Shown here one piece after another: positions 25,769 through 35,355 of a DNA stretch of 64,000 nucleotides (its first letter is position 1; every line of letters starts with the position of its first letter). The notes beneath the pieces are model-generated. The model ran no database searches and had not been told where the DNA came from. It was given only the letters and a program-made list of their open reading frames with translations. Origin of the DNA: Photobacterium angustum (lineage in GTDB: Bacteria > Pseudomonadota > Gammaproteobacteria > Enterobacterales > Vibrionaceae); the NCBI RefSeq assembly GCF_003026365.1, contig NZ_PYOM01000005.1, forward strand, positions 62,001-126,000, written 5' to 3'. A program made the translations under genes and the position numbers.

Positions 25769-26650
25769 TTACTTCTCTATGGGTAGTCCTTTTGCTGACC
25801 AATCTAACCACGAACCATCATAATGAGCGACATTAAATCCAGCTTGTTTTAATAAGAAATAAGATAACGTTGAAGCAGTACCTTTATTACAGTACGTGAT
25901 TGTTTTCTTGTTATTATCTAATTTATTTAAAATGTCAGACAATTCTGATTTAGGTTTTAAGATTTTTTGACCATCTTCATTAGTCGTAAAAAACTCACTC
26001 AGCTCGATATATTTAGCTTTAGGTATTCGACCATATTTATCAGTAACAGATTTTTTCCCTAAATATTCATCATACGTGCGGCTATCATAAAGCTCATAAT
26101 TAGGGTTATGGACAGCGACTTTTGCTACAGTCGTACTTGCATAAATATTTGATTTCAAAACAGGAACAAAATCAGACTTAGGTAATGTGTTTACTGTTTG
26201 AGACATAACATTATGTTGTTGCCATGCATTGAGTCCGCCATTAAGTATCGCTACATTTTTCACGCCATATAGCTCTAATACCCAAAATAGGCGTGACGCC
26301 TGCATAAGCTCGCCTTGATCATAAACAACTATCATAGCGTCTTTTGTTACCCCTTTCTCACGTAAAAGAGGCGCAATAGTGACCTTATTTTTAACATAAT
26401 AAACACCGTCTTTGATGACATAAGTATCATCCACAGGAAAACTGATTGCGGTAGGTATATGTCCTTTATCATAATCTTCTTTTGAACGGGTATCGAAAAT
26501 CACAACGGGCTGTTTATCTGCAATCTGCGCTTTTAACCAATCAGGCTCTGCGACCATATCTTGCTGTGCAAAGGCATTACTACTCAATAACGCCCAAATT
26601 ATAAACATAAAATATGCTACGAATTTCGAGAGATCTCGCCATTGAATCAT
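25769..26650 (-). CDS. Exported tandem-rhodanese sulfurtransferase
   Basis: The 293-residue protein has an N-terminal hydrophobic signal (FVAYFMFIIWALLSSNAFAQ) predicting export to the periplasm, then two rhodanese domains. The first (about 35-150) has Asp where the catalytic cysteine would be (VVYDQGELMQASRLFW) and is inactive, as is normal in tandem rhodaneses. The second ends with TYCNKGTASTLSYFLL, where Cys is the sulfur acceptor. Thiosulfate or a related sulfane donor is the likely substrate. The start at 26650 gives the best signal peptide; upstream in-frame ATG codons at 26659 and 26698 are possible. It heads an operon with a hybrid histidine kinase. Confidence 0.85.
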   Translation of the reverse strand: MIQWRDLSKFVAYFMFIIWALLSSNAFAQQDMVAEPDWLKAQIADKQPVVIFDTRSKEDYDKGHIPTAISFPVDDTYVIKDGVYYVKNKVTIAPLLREKGVTKDAMIVVYDQGELMQASRLFWVLELYGVKNVAILNGGLNAWQQHNVMSQTVNTLPKSDFVPVLKSNIYASTTVAKVAVHNPNYELYDSRTYDEYLGKKSVTDKYGRIPKAKYIELSEFFTTNEDGQKILKPKSELSDILNKLDNNKKTITYCNKGTASTLSYFLLKQAGFNVAHYDGSWLDWSAKGLPIEK

Positions 26651-26999
26651 TCTTCCCATCCTTATCACCCTGCAATACTGAATTTTATCAACACACAATC
26701 AAGTGACTTACCTAAAAACACAGCAATTAACCAGCCAATTTATTAAACATACAACTTATTGATTTATCAGGTAGTTAAGCCTTGTTAATTAAAACTGTTA
26801 TTCCCAAAATGCATTTTGCAAAGCAAATTAGCGCTTCACGGCTGTTTTTTTTAGACATTGCCATTGCATAAAAATAATGTTTTATATCAATATGATATTT
26901 ATCCATATATTCATTTCATTGCCTTTCATTAGTATAGGATGATTACCAATAGATATTTGTTTTATGCTGTTTTAGAATGCTGTTTTATCAAAAGTCTTT
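26651..26999. other. Intergenic region between divergent genes
   Basis: AT-rich region upstream of both the rhodanese operon and the small Cys-rich protein gene, so promoters for both should lie here. The one feature noted is the 14-base palindrome CAAAATGCATTTTG near 26807. No gene was seen. Confidence 0.5.
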
Positions 27000-27284
27000 A
27001 TGATGAATAAGAAGCCCGACCGTAAAACGGCGATGTTGAGTATAATCAGCCAAGTTAAGGAACAGTTTCCTCTTTATGATGAAAGTACGTTTGTCTGTGG
27101 TCCTGATAACAAATGCGTCGGTTGCCCTAAAAAACTGTTAGAGCTCGTTGATACTGATTTAACCTATTGGGTATCCGCTATTTCACGGGGTGAAACACCG
27201 CAATTTGACGAGATACGTCGATTTGGCAAACTTTGTAATAATGTCCGCCGTGCATTAGTGAGAAACAACATCATTATTAACTAG
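27000..27284 (+). CDS. Small cysteine-cluster protein, function unknown
   Basis: The 94-residue protein has a cysteine cluster VCGPDNKCVGCPKK near residues 33-46 and another cysteine in FGKLCNNVRRAL. Four cysteines with this C-x6-C-x2-C spacing could bind zinc or an iron-sulfur centre, though it matches no family I can name. There are two adjacent ATG codons (27000, 27003) and no clear ribosome-binding site. It lies between the rhodanese operon and rhlE and seems to be its own unit. Confidence 0.65.
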   Translation: MMNKKPDRKTAMLSIISQVKEQFPLYDESTFVCGPDNKCVGCPKKLLELVDTDLTYWVSAISRGETPQFDEIRRFGKLCNNVRRALVRNNIIIN

Positions 27285-27404
27285 TTATTTTGTCTTCTCT
27301 ACCTGACTACATACAGCCGATTGTTAAGCGTGGTACAATCCGCACGTATTTACGTTAGTTAATGCGCCGCATTAGCTATTTAATGATTTATTTTGAGATT
27401 CTAC

Positions 27405-28772
27405 ATGCCATTCTCTAAGCTTGGATTAAACGATTCCATCGTTAAAGCCGTAACCGAAATGGGTTACACCTCTCCTACTCCTATTCAAGAAAAAGCCATT
27501 CCTGTTGCACTAACCGGTAAAAACTTGATGGCAGCAGCACAAACAGGTACGGGTAAAACCGCCGGTTTTGTACTGCCTATTCTGCAAATGCTAGATGATG
27601 GCACCAAGGTTCGAGCAAAACGTATACGTGCACTCATTCTTGCACCCACACGTGAATTGGCCGTTCAAGTAGAAGACAATATTAAGCAATACAGTAAGCA
27701 CTTAAATTTAACTTCAATGGCAATGTACGGTGGTGTTGATTACGAACCACAAAAACGTCGCTTAATTGAAGGTGTCGATATTCTTGTCGCCACCCCTGGT
27801 CGTCTATTAGATATGTACACTAAGCGTGCAATCCACTTTGATGCAATTGAAATTCTAGTACTTGATGAAGCCGACCGTATGTTAGATATGGGCTTTATTG
27901 AAGACATTAATAAGATTGTTGAGCGTTTACCCGTTGATCGTCAAAACATGCTGTTCTCTGCAACGCTTTCTGATCAAGTACGCTTTCTTGCAAAAACAGC
28001 GGTGCGCAACCCCATTGAAATCTCAGTTGCAAAAGATGCTTCTGCTGATCCAAAAATCGATCAATGGCTTGTTACTGTTGATAAAGACATGAAATCGGCT
28101 TTGCTGAGCCATTTGATCCAAGAACAAAAATGGGATCAAGCATTAATATTTATCGAAACTAAACATGGTGCAGCAAAACTGGTTACCCAGTTAGAAAAGC
28201 GTGGCATTTCCGCTGAGTCTTTCCACAGTGGTCGTAGCCAAGCTGTACGTTCTCAGTTACTGGAAGATTTCAAAAACGGTAAGTTGCAATACCTTATTGC
28301 AACAGGTGTCGCTTCGCGTGGTATCGACATTGAGCAACTGACTCGTGTTGTTAACTACGATCTACCGTTCCCACCAGAAGAATATGTACACCGCATTGGC
28401 CGTACGGGTCGTGCTGGTGCATCAGGTGAAGCGATTTCTTTTGTTTCACGCGATAACTTTAAAAATCTATGCATGATTGAAAGCCTACTTGGTCATTTGA
28501 TCACGCGTAAAGAAATCGAAGGTTTTGTACCGAAAAAAGATGTACCGGTTTCAGTTTTAAACTATAAACCTAAGTTTAAAAAACCAATGACAACTCGTGA
28601 CGGCGATAGCGAAAATTCTGAGCGTAAACCTCGTCGCGATACACGTACGAAAAACAATACGCCACGTGGTGAAAAAACAAAATCACCTAAGCCTAAACGC
28701 CGAAAACCAATTACTGATCGTGATACGGGTATTCCACGTAACCCACGAAATAAAGCGAAACCTGCGCAGTAA
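27405..28772 (+). CDS. rhlE: DEAD-box RNA helicase, RhlE type
   Basis: The 455-residue helicase has the Q motif FSKLGLNDSIVKAVTEMGYT, motif I AQTGTGKT, Ia PTRELAVQ, II LDEADRMLDMGF, III SAT, then the second RecA-like domain with GVASRGIDIEQ and VI HRIGRTGR. The last 80 residues form a basic tail rich in K, R and P typical of RhlE proteins in ribosome assembly and RNA remodelling. The ATG at 27405 begins with the family start MPFSKLGL; the longer frame opens with TTG. Converges on fruA with a shared terminator. Confidence 0.92.
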   Translation: MPFSKLGLNDSIVKAVTEMGYTSPTPIQEKAIPVALTGKNLMAAAQTGTGKTAGFVLPILQMLDDGTKVRAKRIRALILAPTRELAVQVEDNIKQYSKHLNLTSMAMYGGVDYEPQKRRLIEGVDILVATPGRLLDMYTKRAIHFDAIEILVLDEADRMLDMGFIEDINKIVERLPVDRQNMLFSATLSDQVRFLAKTAVRNPIEISVAKDASADPKIDQWLVTVDKDMKSALLSHLIQEQKWDQALIFIETKHGAAKLVTQLEKRGISAESFHSGRSQAVRSQLLEDFKNGKLQYLIATGVASRGIDIEQLTRVVNYDLPFPPEEYVHRIGRTGRAGASGEAISFVSRDNFKNLCMIESLLGHLITRKEIEGFVPKKDVPVSVLNYKPKFKKPMTTRDGDSENSERKPRRDTRTKNNTPRGEKTKSPKPKRRKPITDRDTGIPRNPRNKAKPAQ

Positions 28773-28793
28773 GTACAGCGTTAAACTTTAAAC

Positions 28794-28859
28794 AAAAAAT
28801 GGCGAGATGGACTGAATATACTTTCTATCAAAGTGTATTCAATACATCCCGCCATTTTT
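28794..28859. terminator. Long bidirectional hairpin between rhlE and fruA
   Basis: AAAAATGGCGAGATG at the left and CATCCCGCCATTTTT at the right close a long imperfect stem continuing through AATATACTTT and AAAGTGTATT. The A- and T-tracts allow termination in both directions. Confidence 0.88.
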
Positions 28860-28874
28860 ATATCTGTTGTGATA

Positions 28875-30614
28875 TTACGCTTTTGCTGTATCTAACTCTG
28901 TTGCCGAATTTTGCTCTGGGCGCTTTAATATCGCGTAAGAAATACCCGTTACTAATGTACCTGCAATAATTGCAACAAGGTAAAGTAGTGGCGGTGTAAT
29001 AGCGTTAGGGATCAACAGTACAAACAATCCACCATGAGGTGCCATTAGTTTTGCACCAAACAACATCGACAATGCGCCTGTTAATGCGCCACCTAGCATA
29101 CAGCATGGAATCACACGCATAGGATCGCGCGCTGCAAATGGTATCGCACCTTCAGAGATAAAACATAAACCTAATACGAAAGAGGCTTTACCTGCTTCAT
29201 TTTCACTTGCCGCAAATTTACGTTTTGCAAGGAACGTTGCTAAGCCCATACCCATTGCTGGCACCATACCTGCAGCCATTACTGCAGCCATTGGCGCATA
29301 AGTATGTGACGCTAATAAACCCACACCAAAGGTGTAAGCCGCTTTATTCACTGGCCCACCAAGGTCAAAGCACATCATGCAGCCTAAAATCACACCTAAA
29401 AGCACAGCATTTGCAGAGCCCATTGTATTTAGGAAGTGAGTTAATCCTTCCATTGCTGCCGATACTGGACCACCAACAATGTAGATCATTACAAGACCAG
29501 TAATTAAACTCGCCACCAGCGGAATGATTAAAATAGGTTTTAATGCATCCATTGATTGTGGCAGTTTCACTTTTTCGGCTAAGAATTTTGCACTGTAACC
29601 TGCGAGGAAACCAGCAACAATACCGCCTAAGAATCCCGCCCCTGTCGCACTTGCTAACATACCGCCAATTAAGCCAGGTGCTAGACCCGGACGATCTGCA
29701 ATGGAGAAAGCGATAAAGCCAGCTAATACAGGAACCATCAATGCAAAGGCAGATTCACCACCAATTTTCATTAAGGCCGCCGCTAATGTGCCCTGCTCTT
29801 TAAATGCCTCGATACCAAAAACAAACGACAGTGCAATAGACAAGCCACCCGCAACAACTAATGGCAGCATGTAAGATACACCTGTCATTAAGTGTTTATA
29901 AACGCCTGCTTTTTCTTCTTTCTTCTCGCTATTTTCTTTAACGGTATGTGTATAAGGCGTTGCTTGTTCAAACGCTTTTTCTATTTCTTGGGCTGTTTTC
30001 TTTAGTGCCAATCCAGTACTGGTTTTATACAGTGCTTTGCCATTAAAACGAGATAACTCGACATCAATGTCGGCGGCAATCATTACTAAATCAGCAGCTT
30101 CAATTTCCTCGGCTGTTAACTGATTTTTAGCGCCTACTGAACCACGTGTTTCAACTTTAATCTCATAACCTTGACGTTTCGCTTCCGTCTCTAGCGCTTC
30201 TGCTGCCATAAACGTATGCGCAACACCTGTTGGACACGCGGTGATTGCTACAATTTTTTTCTTGGTCGATATAGCTTGAGTTGCCACACTTTCAACAGTC
30301 AGTTCTGATGCCTGTTCAACCGCTTTTTGTAACCACGCGGTTGGGTTTTCCATGCAAGCGGTAACATCAGCACGAAAGACTCGCTTACCAACAAAACGTT
30401 GCTCATCAATAGCGAGATTTTCATTGGCGGCAATCACAATACAGTCAGCTTGTTCGATCTGTACTTGTGTTAGCATATTGGTTGCTTTTAACGATGTATG
30501 GCGCTCAATATTGGCTTGCCATTTTAATTCGGCGGCAGCTTTTTCAAGTAAACCTGCAGCAATTAAACTTGTTGCGATACCGCTTGGACATGCGGTAACA
30601 ATACTAATATTCAT
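28875..30614 (-). CDS. fruA: Fructose-specific PTS permease EIIB'BC
   Basis: FruA imports fructose and phosphorylates it to fructose 1-phosphate. The 579 residues comprise a duplicated IIB region (IIB' opening with SIVTACPSGIATSLIAAG; IIB with AITACPTGVAHTFMAAEAL, the phosphorylated cysteine being in ACPTG) and a membrane IIC domain from about 235 with GVSYMLPLVVAGG, GFIAFSIADRPGLAPG, CFDLGGPVNKAAYTFG and SEGAIPFAARDP. It is the last gene of fruBKA, 40 bases after fruK. Confidence 0.96.
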   Translation of the reverse strand: MNISIVTACPSGIATSLIAAGLLEKAAAELKWQANIERHTSLKATNMLTQVQIEQADCIVIAANENLAIDEQRFVGKRVFRADVTACMENPTAWLQKAVEQASELTVESVATQAISTKKKIVAITACPTGVAHTFMAAEALETEAKRQGYEIKVETRGSVGAKNQLTAEEIEAADLVMIAADIDVELSRFNGKALYKTSTGLALKKTAQEIEKAFEQATPYTHTVKENSEKKEEKAGVYKHLMTGVSYMLPLVVAGGLSIALSFVFGIEAFKEQGTLAAALMKIGGESAFALMVPVLAGFIAFSIADRPGLAPGLIGGMLASATGAGFLGGIVAGFLAGYSAKFLAEKVKLPQSMDALKPILIIPLVASLITGLVMIYIVGGPVSAAMEGLTHFLNTMGSANAVLLGVILGCMMCFDLGGPVNKAAYTFGVGLLASHTYAPMAAVMAAGMVPAMGMGLATFLAKRKFAASENEAGKASFVLGLCFISEGAIPFAARDPMRVIPCCMLGGALTGALSMLFGAKLMAPHGGLFVLLIPNAITPPLLYLVAIIAGTLVTGISYAILKRPEQNSATELDTAKA

Positions 30615-30654
30615 TATTCGACCCCTGCACTTTTCACGTTATATTTTTATGTTG

Positions 30655-31605
30655 TTATGAAAGTTGAACGTTATCTTCGATTGCTTTTACTGCGCTTATA
30701 TCATCAACGCCAACACCCACTTGTGTGACTGCATACGCTGATAGCGCCGTTGCAAAACGTAATGTCTCTGATCTTGTCCAATGCTGTAGGTGCCCCCAAC
30801 ACATACCTGCAACTAAAGTATCACCTGCACCAACAGTACTAACTACCGTCATTTTTGGCGGCTCGGCACGTAACCAACCTTCATGATTGCGCCACATCAC
30901 TCCTTTCGCACCCAGTGACACCACTACATTTTCAATGCCTTTAGTAGCAAGCTGCTCTGCCACTTCAATGATTTCGTCATCGTTGTGTAATTCGCATTTT
31001 GCCCAGTCAGCTAATTCTTCATCATTTGGTTTAACCAGCCATGGTTTTGCGTCTAACCCTTCAGCAAAAGCCGCTTTACTGCTATCAAACAACACTTGCT
31101 TACCTTGCTGTTGAAGCTGCTCGATCCATTTCGCACATTGCTGGGTTGAAATTCCACGGGGTAAACTACCTGCGATAACAAAAACGTCATGACTATTCGC
31201 CAGTTCAAATAAAGTCGCTTCAAATTTCGCAATGTCAGTAGCATTTACTTCAACACCCGGGAAGTTTATGTCGCTTACTCGCCCATCTTGCTCAACCAAT
31301 TTAACGTTGATACGTGTTGCGCCTGCGACCCTAACAAATTTATCAGTGACACCAATTTGTTCAAATAACTGACAAAAACCGTCTTGGTTTTCACTCCCTA
31401 ATAATCCCGTTACCGTTACTTCTGCACCTAATTCAGCGAGCACTTTTGCAACATTAACGCCTTTGCCTGCAGGGTGAAGTGAACCTGAATCGACCACATT
31501 CACCGTACCAGCAGTAAGAGATGATAAGTGCCCAGTTAGATCCAACGCTGGATTTAACGTCACGGCGACAACTTTAAGTGACTGTTTAATTACTGTTTCG
31601 CTCAT
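30655..31605 (-). CDS. fruK: 1-phosphofructokinase
   Basis: FruK phosphorylates fructose 1-phosphate to fructose 1,6-bisphosphate. The 316-residue PfkB-family kinase shows the sugar-binding GKGVNVAKVLAELG and the ATP-binding C-terminal motif STVGAGDTLVAGM, with the catalytic Asp in GAGD. AAGGG lies upstream of the ATG. It starts 11 bases after the fruB stop, so the operon is tight. Confidence 0.96.
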   Translation of the reverse strand: MSETVIKQSLKVVAVTLNPALDLTGHLSSLTAGTVNVVDSGSLHPAGKGVNVAKVLAELGAEVTVTGLLGSENQDGFCQLFEQIGVTDKFVRVAGATRINVKLVEQDGRVSDINFPGVEVNATDIAKFEATLFELANSHDVFVIAGSLPRGISTQQCAKWIEQLQQQGKQVLFDSSKAAFAEGLDAKPWLVKPNDEELADWAKCELHNDDEIIEVAEQLATKGIENVVVSLGAKGVMWRNHEGWLRAEPPKMTVVSTVGAGDTLVAGMCWGHLQHWTRSETLRFATALSAYAVTQVGVGVDDISAVKAIEDNVQLS

Positions 31606-31616
31606 TATTTTTACCC

Positions 31617-32735
31617 TTAAAGTTTCTCGCCCAAACCATCGGCAATGGCTTGACCAATCGCCGTTAGTGCTTGTTCAGCATCACTACCACTAGCTGTAAA
31701 TTTCAATTCGTTACCACATTTCACACCAAGCCCAATAACTTTCATTAAGCTCTTTGCATTAACCGCTTTGCTAGCGCTTGAAACATTAACGACTTGTATA
31801 TCTGCATCAAACTTCTTGGTGGTATTAACTAACATTGCACCCGGACGAGCATGTAAGCCATGTGGGTTTTTAATCGTAAATATTGCGCTATTGCCCTCTA
31901 ATTTAGTTTGAGAAAGCACTGAACATATTTGCTCTGGGCTCGATGATAAAAACGCATCAACCGTTTGGCTATAAATCATCTGAGTCAATCGTTCAATATT
32001 GGCAACATAGCTACTGTTATTCGCCGCAATAACGATTAACCCTTTAACTGGATGACTCTGCTCTTCAAAGATTGCTGACGGTGTCACAACAGCAATCGCT
32101 GTACGCTCAACCTCTTGATTGCTACTTATTAGCCACAATCCCTGACCTAAGTAACTCGCCTCTTTTGCGACAATATCCGCCACCATTTGCTTGTTAGCAA
32201 AACCTTGATGCTTTATTAAGCCAGCAGCAACCGCACTTAACTGCAATAAATCGGTTGCTGGAAAATCTTTTAAAACAAGTTGAGCATTGCATTCCGCTTC
32301 CGACTGCTCTGAGCCCATTAAAATCGTAATGACCTCACCTGCTGAATCACAACGCTTTAATTTCTCTTCGATACCATCTGCTGAAAGCACTTTGGTTAAT
32401 TGCTTTAAAATCTCAAGATGCTCATCGGATTTAGCAGCGATCCCAATGGCTAAATAAACAGTCTGCCCCTCGCCCCAATCTACACCTTGAGGAAAATGAT
32501 GAACCTTTACACCTGTTTTATTAACAAGATTTCGCGTCTCTGTTGTACCGTGTGGGATCGCTATACCATTACCAAGGTAGGTTGAGTTTTGGGCTTCACG
32601 TGCCAACATGCCATTGACGTAACCCGTTTTAACTAAGCCTTCTGACTCTAACTCTGATGCCAGTACTTTGATTGCATCTTGTTTATTGTTTGCTGATTTA
32701 CGCAAAGCAATATCGTGTTTTGATAATGACAACAT
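31617..32735 (-). CDS. fruB: Fructose PTS diphosphoryl transfer protein (EIIA-HPr fusion)
   Basis: The 372-residue cytoplasmic protein passes phosphate from enzyme I to FruA. Residues 1-145 are an EIIA domain with active-site His62 in GIAIPHGTTE; a central linker domain (about 150-280) follows; residues 282-372 are an HPr-like (FPr) domain with His295 in NPHGLHARPGA. Length is as in E. coli FruB. GGAG lies 6 bases before the ATG. First gene of the operon, downstream of three Cra operators. Confidence 0.95.
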   Translation of the reverse strand: MLSLSKHDIALRKSANNKQDAIKVLASELESEGLVKTGYVNGMLAREAQNSTYLGNGIAIPHGTTETRNLVNKTGVKVHHFPQGVDWGEGQTVYLAIGIAAKSDEHLEILKQLTKVLSADGIEEKLKRCDSAGEVITILMGSEQSEAECNAQLVLKDFPATDLLQLSAVAAGLIKHQGFANKQMVADIVAKEASYLGQGLWLISSNQEVERTAIAVVTPSAIFEEQSHPVKGLIVIAANNSSYVANIERLTQMIYSQTVDAFLSSSPEQICSVLSQTKLEGNSAIFTIKNPHGLHARPGAMLVNTTKKFDADIQVVNVSSASKAVNAKSLMKVIGLGVKCGNELKFTASGSDAEQALTAIGQAIADGLGEKL

Positions 32736-32770
32736 CTCTAACTCCGATAGTATCGAATCTTATCTATATT

Positions 32771-32786
32771 GCTGAATCGTTTCAGC
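32771..32786. promoter_or_regulatory. Cra (FruR) operator 1
   Basis: GCTGAATCGTTTCAGC is a near-perfect match to the palindromic Cra site. It lies 36 bases before the fruB start codon, a position suited to repressing the operon. Confidence 0.88.
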
Positions 32787-32845
32787 AAGTAGTCAAATTA
32801 AAAGTTTCAGTCGAATTATGGGATTATTCTATACCTATAGATTCT

Positions 32846-32861
32846 GCTGAAACCTTTCAGC
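32846..32861. promoter_or_regulatory. Cra operator 2
   Basis: GCTGAAACCTTTCAGC is a palindrome with one central deviation. It lies in the fruB-cra intergenic region and starts 22 bases from operator 3. Confidence 0.85.
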
Positions 32862-32867
32862 TTGAAT

Positions 32868-32883
32868 ACTGAATCGTTTCAGC
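32868..32883. promoter_or_regulatory. Cra operator 3
   Basis: ACTGAATCGTTTCAGC matches the Cra consensus core TGAATCGTTTCA exactly. The 22-base start-to-start distance to operator 2, about two helical turns, puts both on one DNA face. Confidence 0.88.
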
Positions 32884-33040
32884 ATAAATTACAATTGATC
32901 AACGCATAGCGATTATCAGATCTATGATGAAACGCACAAATTGGCCTTAAATCTATATCTAGCATTATGAAACAAGGATAAGAATTGCTATCTATAGCAA
33001 AAGGCGCTGCACAAACAGCTTTAAAGAGAAGTATCAACTG

Positions 33041-34024
33041 ATGACATTAAATGAAATTGCCAAGCTTGCTGGTGTATCAAGAACCACGGCTAGCTATATT
33101 ATTAACGGTAAAGCTGAGCAATATCGAATCAGTGAGAAGACACAACAAAAAGTCCTCGAAGTGGTCAATGCACACAACTATCGCCCAAATCATGCCGCTT
33201 CTTCCCTTCGTGCTGGAAGTAGTCAATCATTGGGCTTGATCATCCCCGATCTCGAAAACACGAGCTATGCAAAAATTGCTAAGTTATTAGAATTGAATGC
33301 TAGAACCGCAGGTTATCAAGTTATTATTTCGTGTAGTGATGATGATCCTGTCACTGAAGTAGACGTCGCAAATCTGTTATTAAGCCGTAAATTAGACACA
33401 CTTATTGTTGCGAGTGCCCTTCCTGCTGATAATGAGTTTTACAAAACAGTACAGGCCAAAGGTACGCCAGTTATTGCCATTGACCGCGCGTTAGATGATG
33501 AATACTTTGCATCCGTAATTAGTGAAGATCTTGAGGGTGCCTATGCATTAACTAACGCATTGTTAGATCAGCCTATTTCATCGATCGGATTAATTGGTGC
33601 AGTTGCGGATCTGGGTGTTTCAATTGAGCGAGAGCAAGGTTTTCAAGCAGCGATCAACAATCACCTCAAAACAGTGAATGTTAGCCTTGCCTATGGTGAG
33701 CAATTTAGCCAACAGCAAGGTGCATTGATTGCTCAGCAATGGATTGATGCTAACTGCTTTCCTGAAGCTATCCTTGCCACTTCTTATACCTTGTTTGAAG
33801 GTGTTTTAGATTGTTTATTAAAGCATCCAGAGGTGATGGAAAGAACATACTTGGCAACCTTTGGTGATAATCGCTTACTTGATTTTTTACCCAATAAAAT
33901 CCAATCACTCCCACAACAATTCGATTTAATTGCTGATCATGCGCTACGACTCGCCCTCTCTGCGATTCAAGGCGATTATCAGCAAGGCGTTGAAGTCGTA
34001 CCCAGAAAAGTGATCCGCCGATAA
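33041..34024 (+). CDS. cra: Catabolite repressor/activator (LacI family)
   Basis: Cra (FruR) senses fructose 1-phosphate and controls fructose use and central carbon flux. The 327-residue protein starts MTLNEIAKLAGVSRTTASYI, a LacI-type helix-turn-helix with hinge helix, followed by a periplasmic-binding-like effector domain (SLGLIIPDLENTSYAKIAKL). It is divergent from fruBKA with the three operators between them, so it should repress the operon and probably itself. Confidence 0.94.
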   Translation: MTLNEIAKLAGVSRTTASYIINGKAEQYRISEKTQQKVLEVVNAHNYRPNHAASSLRAGSSQSLGLIIPDLENTSYAKIAKLLELNARTAGYQVIISCSDDDPVTEVDVANLLLSRKLDTLIVASALPADNEFYKTVQAKGTPVIAIDRALDDEYFASVISEDLEGAYALTNALLDQPISSIGLIGAVADLGVSIEREQGFQAAINNHLKTVNVSLAYGEQFSQQQGALIAQQWIDANCFPEAILATSYTLFEGVLDCLLKHPEVMERTYLATFGDNRLLDFLPNKIQSLPQQFDLIADHALRLALSAIQGDYQQGVEVVPRKVIRR

Positions 34025-34165
34025 ATAAGCGTGCATTACAAAATAACAGCATGATTTTTAGTAACTCGTTAGATATTTGATACCTACAGCACATAAATGG
34101 GTGGATAGGCTGTGACTTTAATCGCATAATCACAGGATGTAACTAACTACCCATTATGGCACGCT

Positions 34166-35218
34166 ATGTATTTTCGTTTTAAAAATTTGCTGTTAACGCA
34201 CGCACAATTTGCTCATTCCCTTCGTGTCACTATGGCTATCGCATTTAGCTTGATCTTTTATCATTTTATTCCTGTTCCTCATTCAATGTGGGGACCTGTT
34301 ACGGTAGCTGTGGTGTTAATGCAGCCCTATGCAGGCGTGATCAAACAAAAAGGCTTTCAACGTGTAGGCGGGACTTTACTCGGTGCCGTTCTCGGTTTAG
34401 TTACTGTATTTTTTCCACAAAACCTCGTTGCGTTCATTCCTGTTTGGATACTAACGTGGTGTTTTTTGCTGTCGCTAAAGTCACATGGTAAGAATACATA
34501 TATCTTTTTCTTAGCTGTAATGACGCTTATCATCGTGGCGTATCAAGGTAACAGTGCCCAAGAAGTCTCTGTTGCATTATGGCGAGTTACCAATATTATA
34601 ATTGGTAGTTTGATCGCGATGTCTTTTTCAATGCTCTTCCCTATTCGCGCCAAATATTCATGGGATAAGCTATTTAATCAAAACATGCATGATTTACGTC
34701 AGCTTTATCAAGCACATGCATCAGCCCATATACCAAGCATTAAGATACTGGCGCGGATCAAAAACCACGTGAATGAACGCCAAATAAAGATGATAAGTTT
34801 GCTGGCGAATGTTCAAAAGGAAAACCCAAGGTCAGCGGGACACTATAAAGCAATTGTCACCATTCAAAGTTCGATGATTAGCTTAATTGAACAACTCATT
34901 GAAACCCATTGGAGCTCTGATATCGGTCGCCGTAAGTTATTAGAGCAAACTGGATTGAAAAACTATCAGCAGCAAATAGTGCTGATTTTAAATCAATTAG
35001 CCGATGATAAAGAGCTTAATATTGAATTGCCTGATATTCAGCAACTAAAACAGATGGCATTACAAATATCACAACCAAAAGACTCGATTTTACTGGGACC
35101 TTATGGTTATCTATGGTTAACGCGTCAATTGGTTTACCGTTTAGATGAGTTAATTGTGCAATTGAAATTAATTAAGAATACAAAACGTTATCATAATGAT
35201 GATATGAATGGTGAGTAA
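34166..35218 (+). CDS. FUSC family membrane protein (fusaric acid resistance-like)
   Basis: The 350-residue protein has about six hydrophobic helices in the first 170 residues, with the FUSC pattern HSMWGPVTVAVVLMQPYAG and RVGGTLLGAVLGLV, then a soluble helical domain to the end. FUSC proteins are thought to take part in aromatic acid or drug efflux; the substrate here is unknown. Full-length family members often have two membrane blocks and this one has only one. It starts 141 bases after cra. Confidence 0.8.
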   Translation: MYFRFKNLLLTHAQFAHSLRVTMAIAFSLIFYHFIPVPHSMWGPVTVAVVLMQPYAGVIKQKGFQRVGGTLLGAVLGLVTVFFPQNLVAFIPVWILTWCFLLSLKSHGKNTYIFFLAVMTLIIVAYQGNSAQEVSVALWRVTNIIIGSLIAMSFSMLFPIRAKYSWDKLFNQNMHDLRQLYQAHASAHIPSIKILARIKNHVNERQIKMISLLANVQKENPRSAGHYKAIVTIQSSMISLIEQLIETHWSSDIGRRKLLEQTGLKNYQQQIVLILNQLADDKELNIELPDIQQLKQMALQISQPKDSILLGPYGYLWLTRQLVYRLDELIVQLKLIKNTKRYHNDDMNGE

Positions 35219-35355
35219 TTGGTGCTGATAACTAATTAGACAATTGCACTATGTATAAATAGTTATCACATTAATAAATAAAGAAATGCCAAACAGTAAA
35301 CAACAACGTAAACTGACTCAATAATATATTTACAGCTATGTCGGGAGAATCAGCA

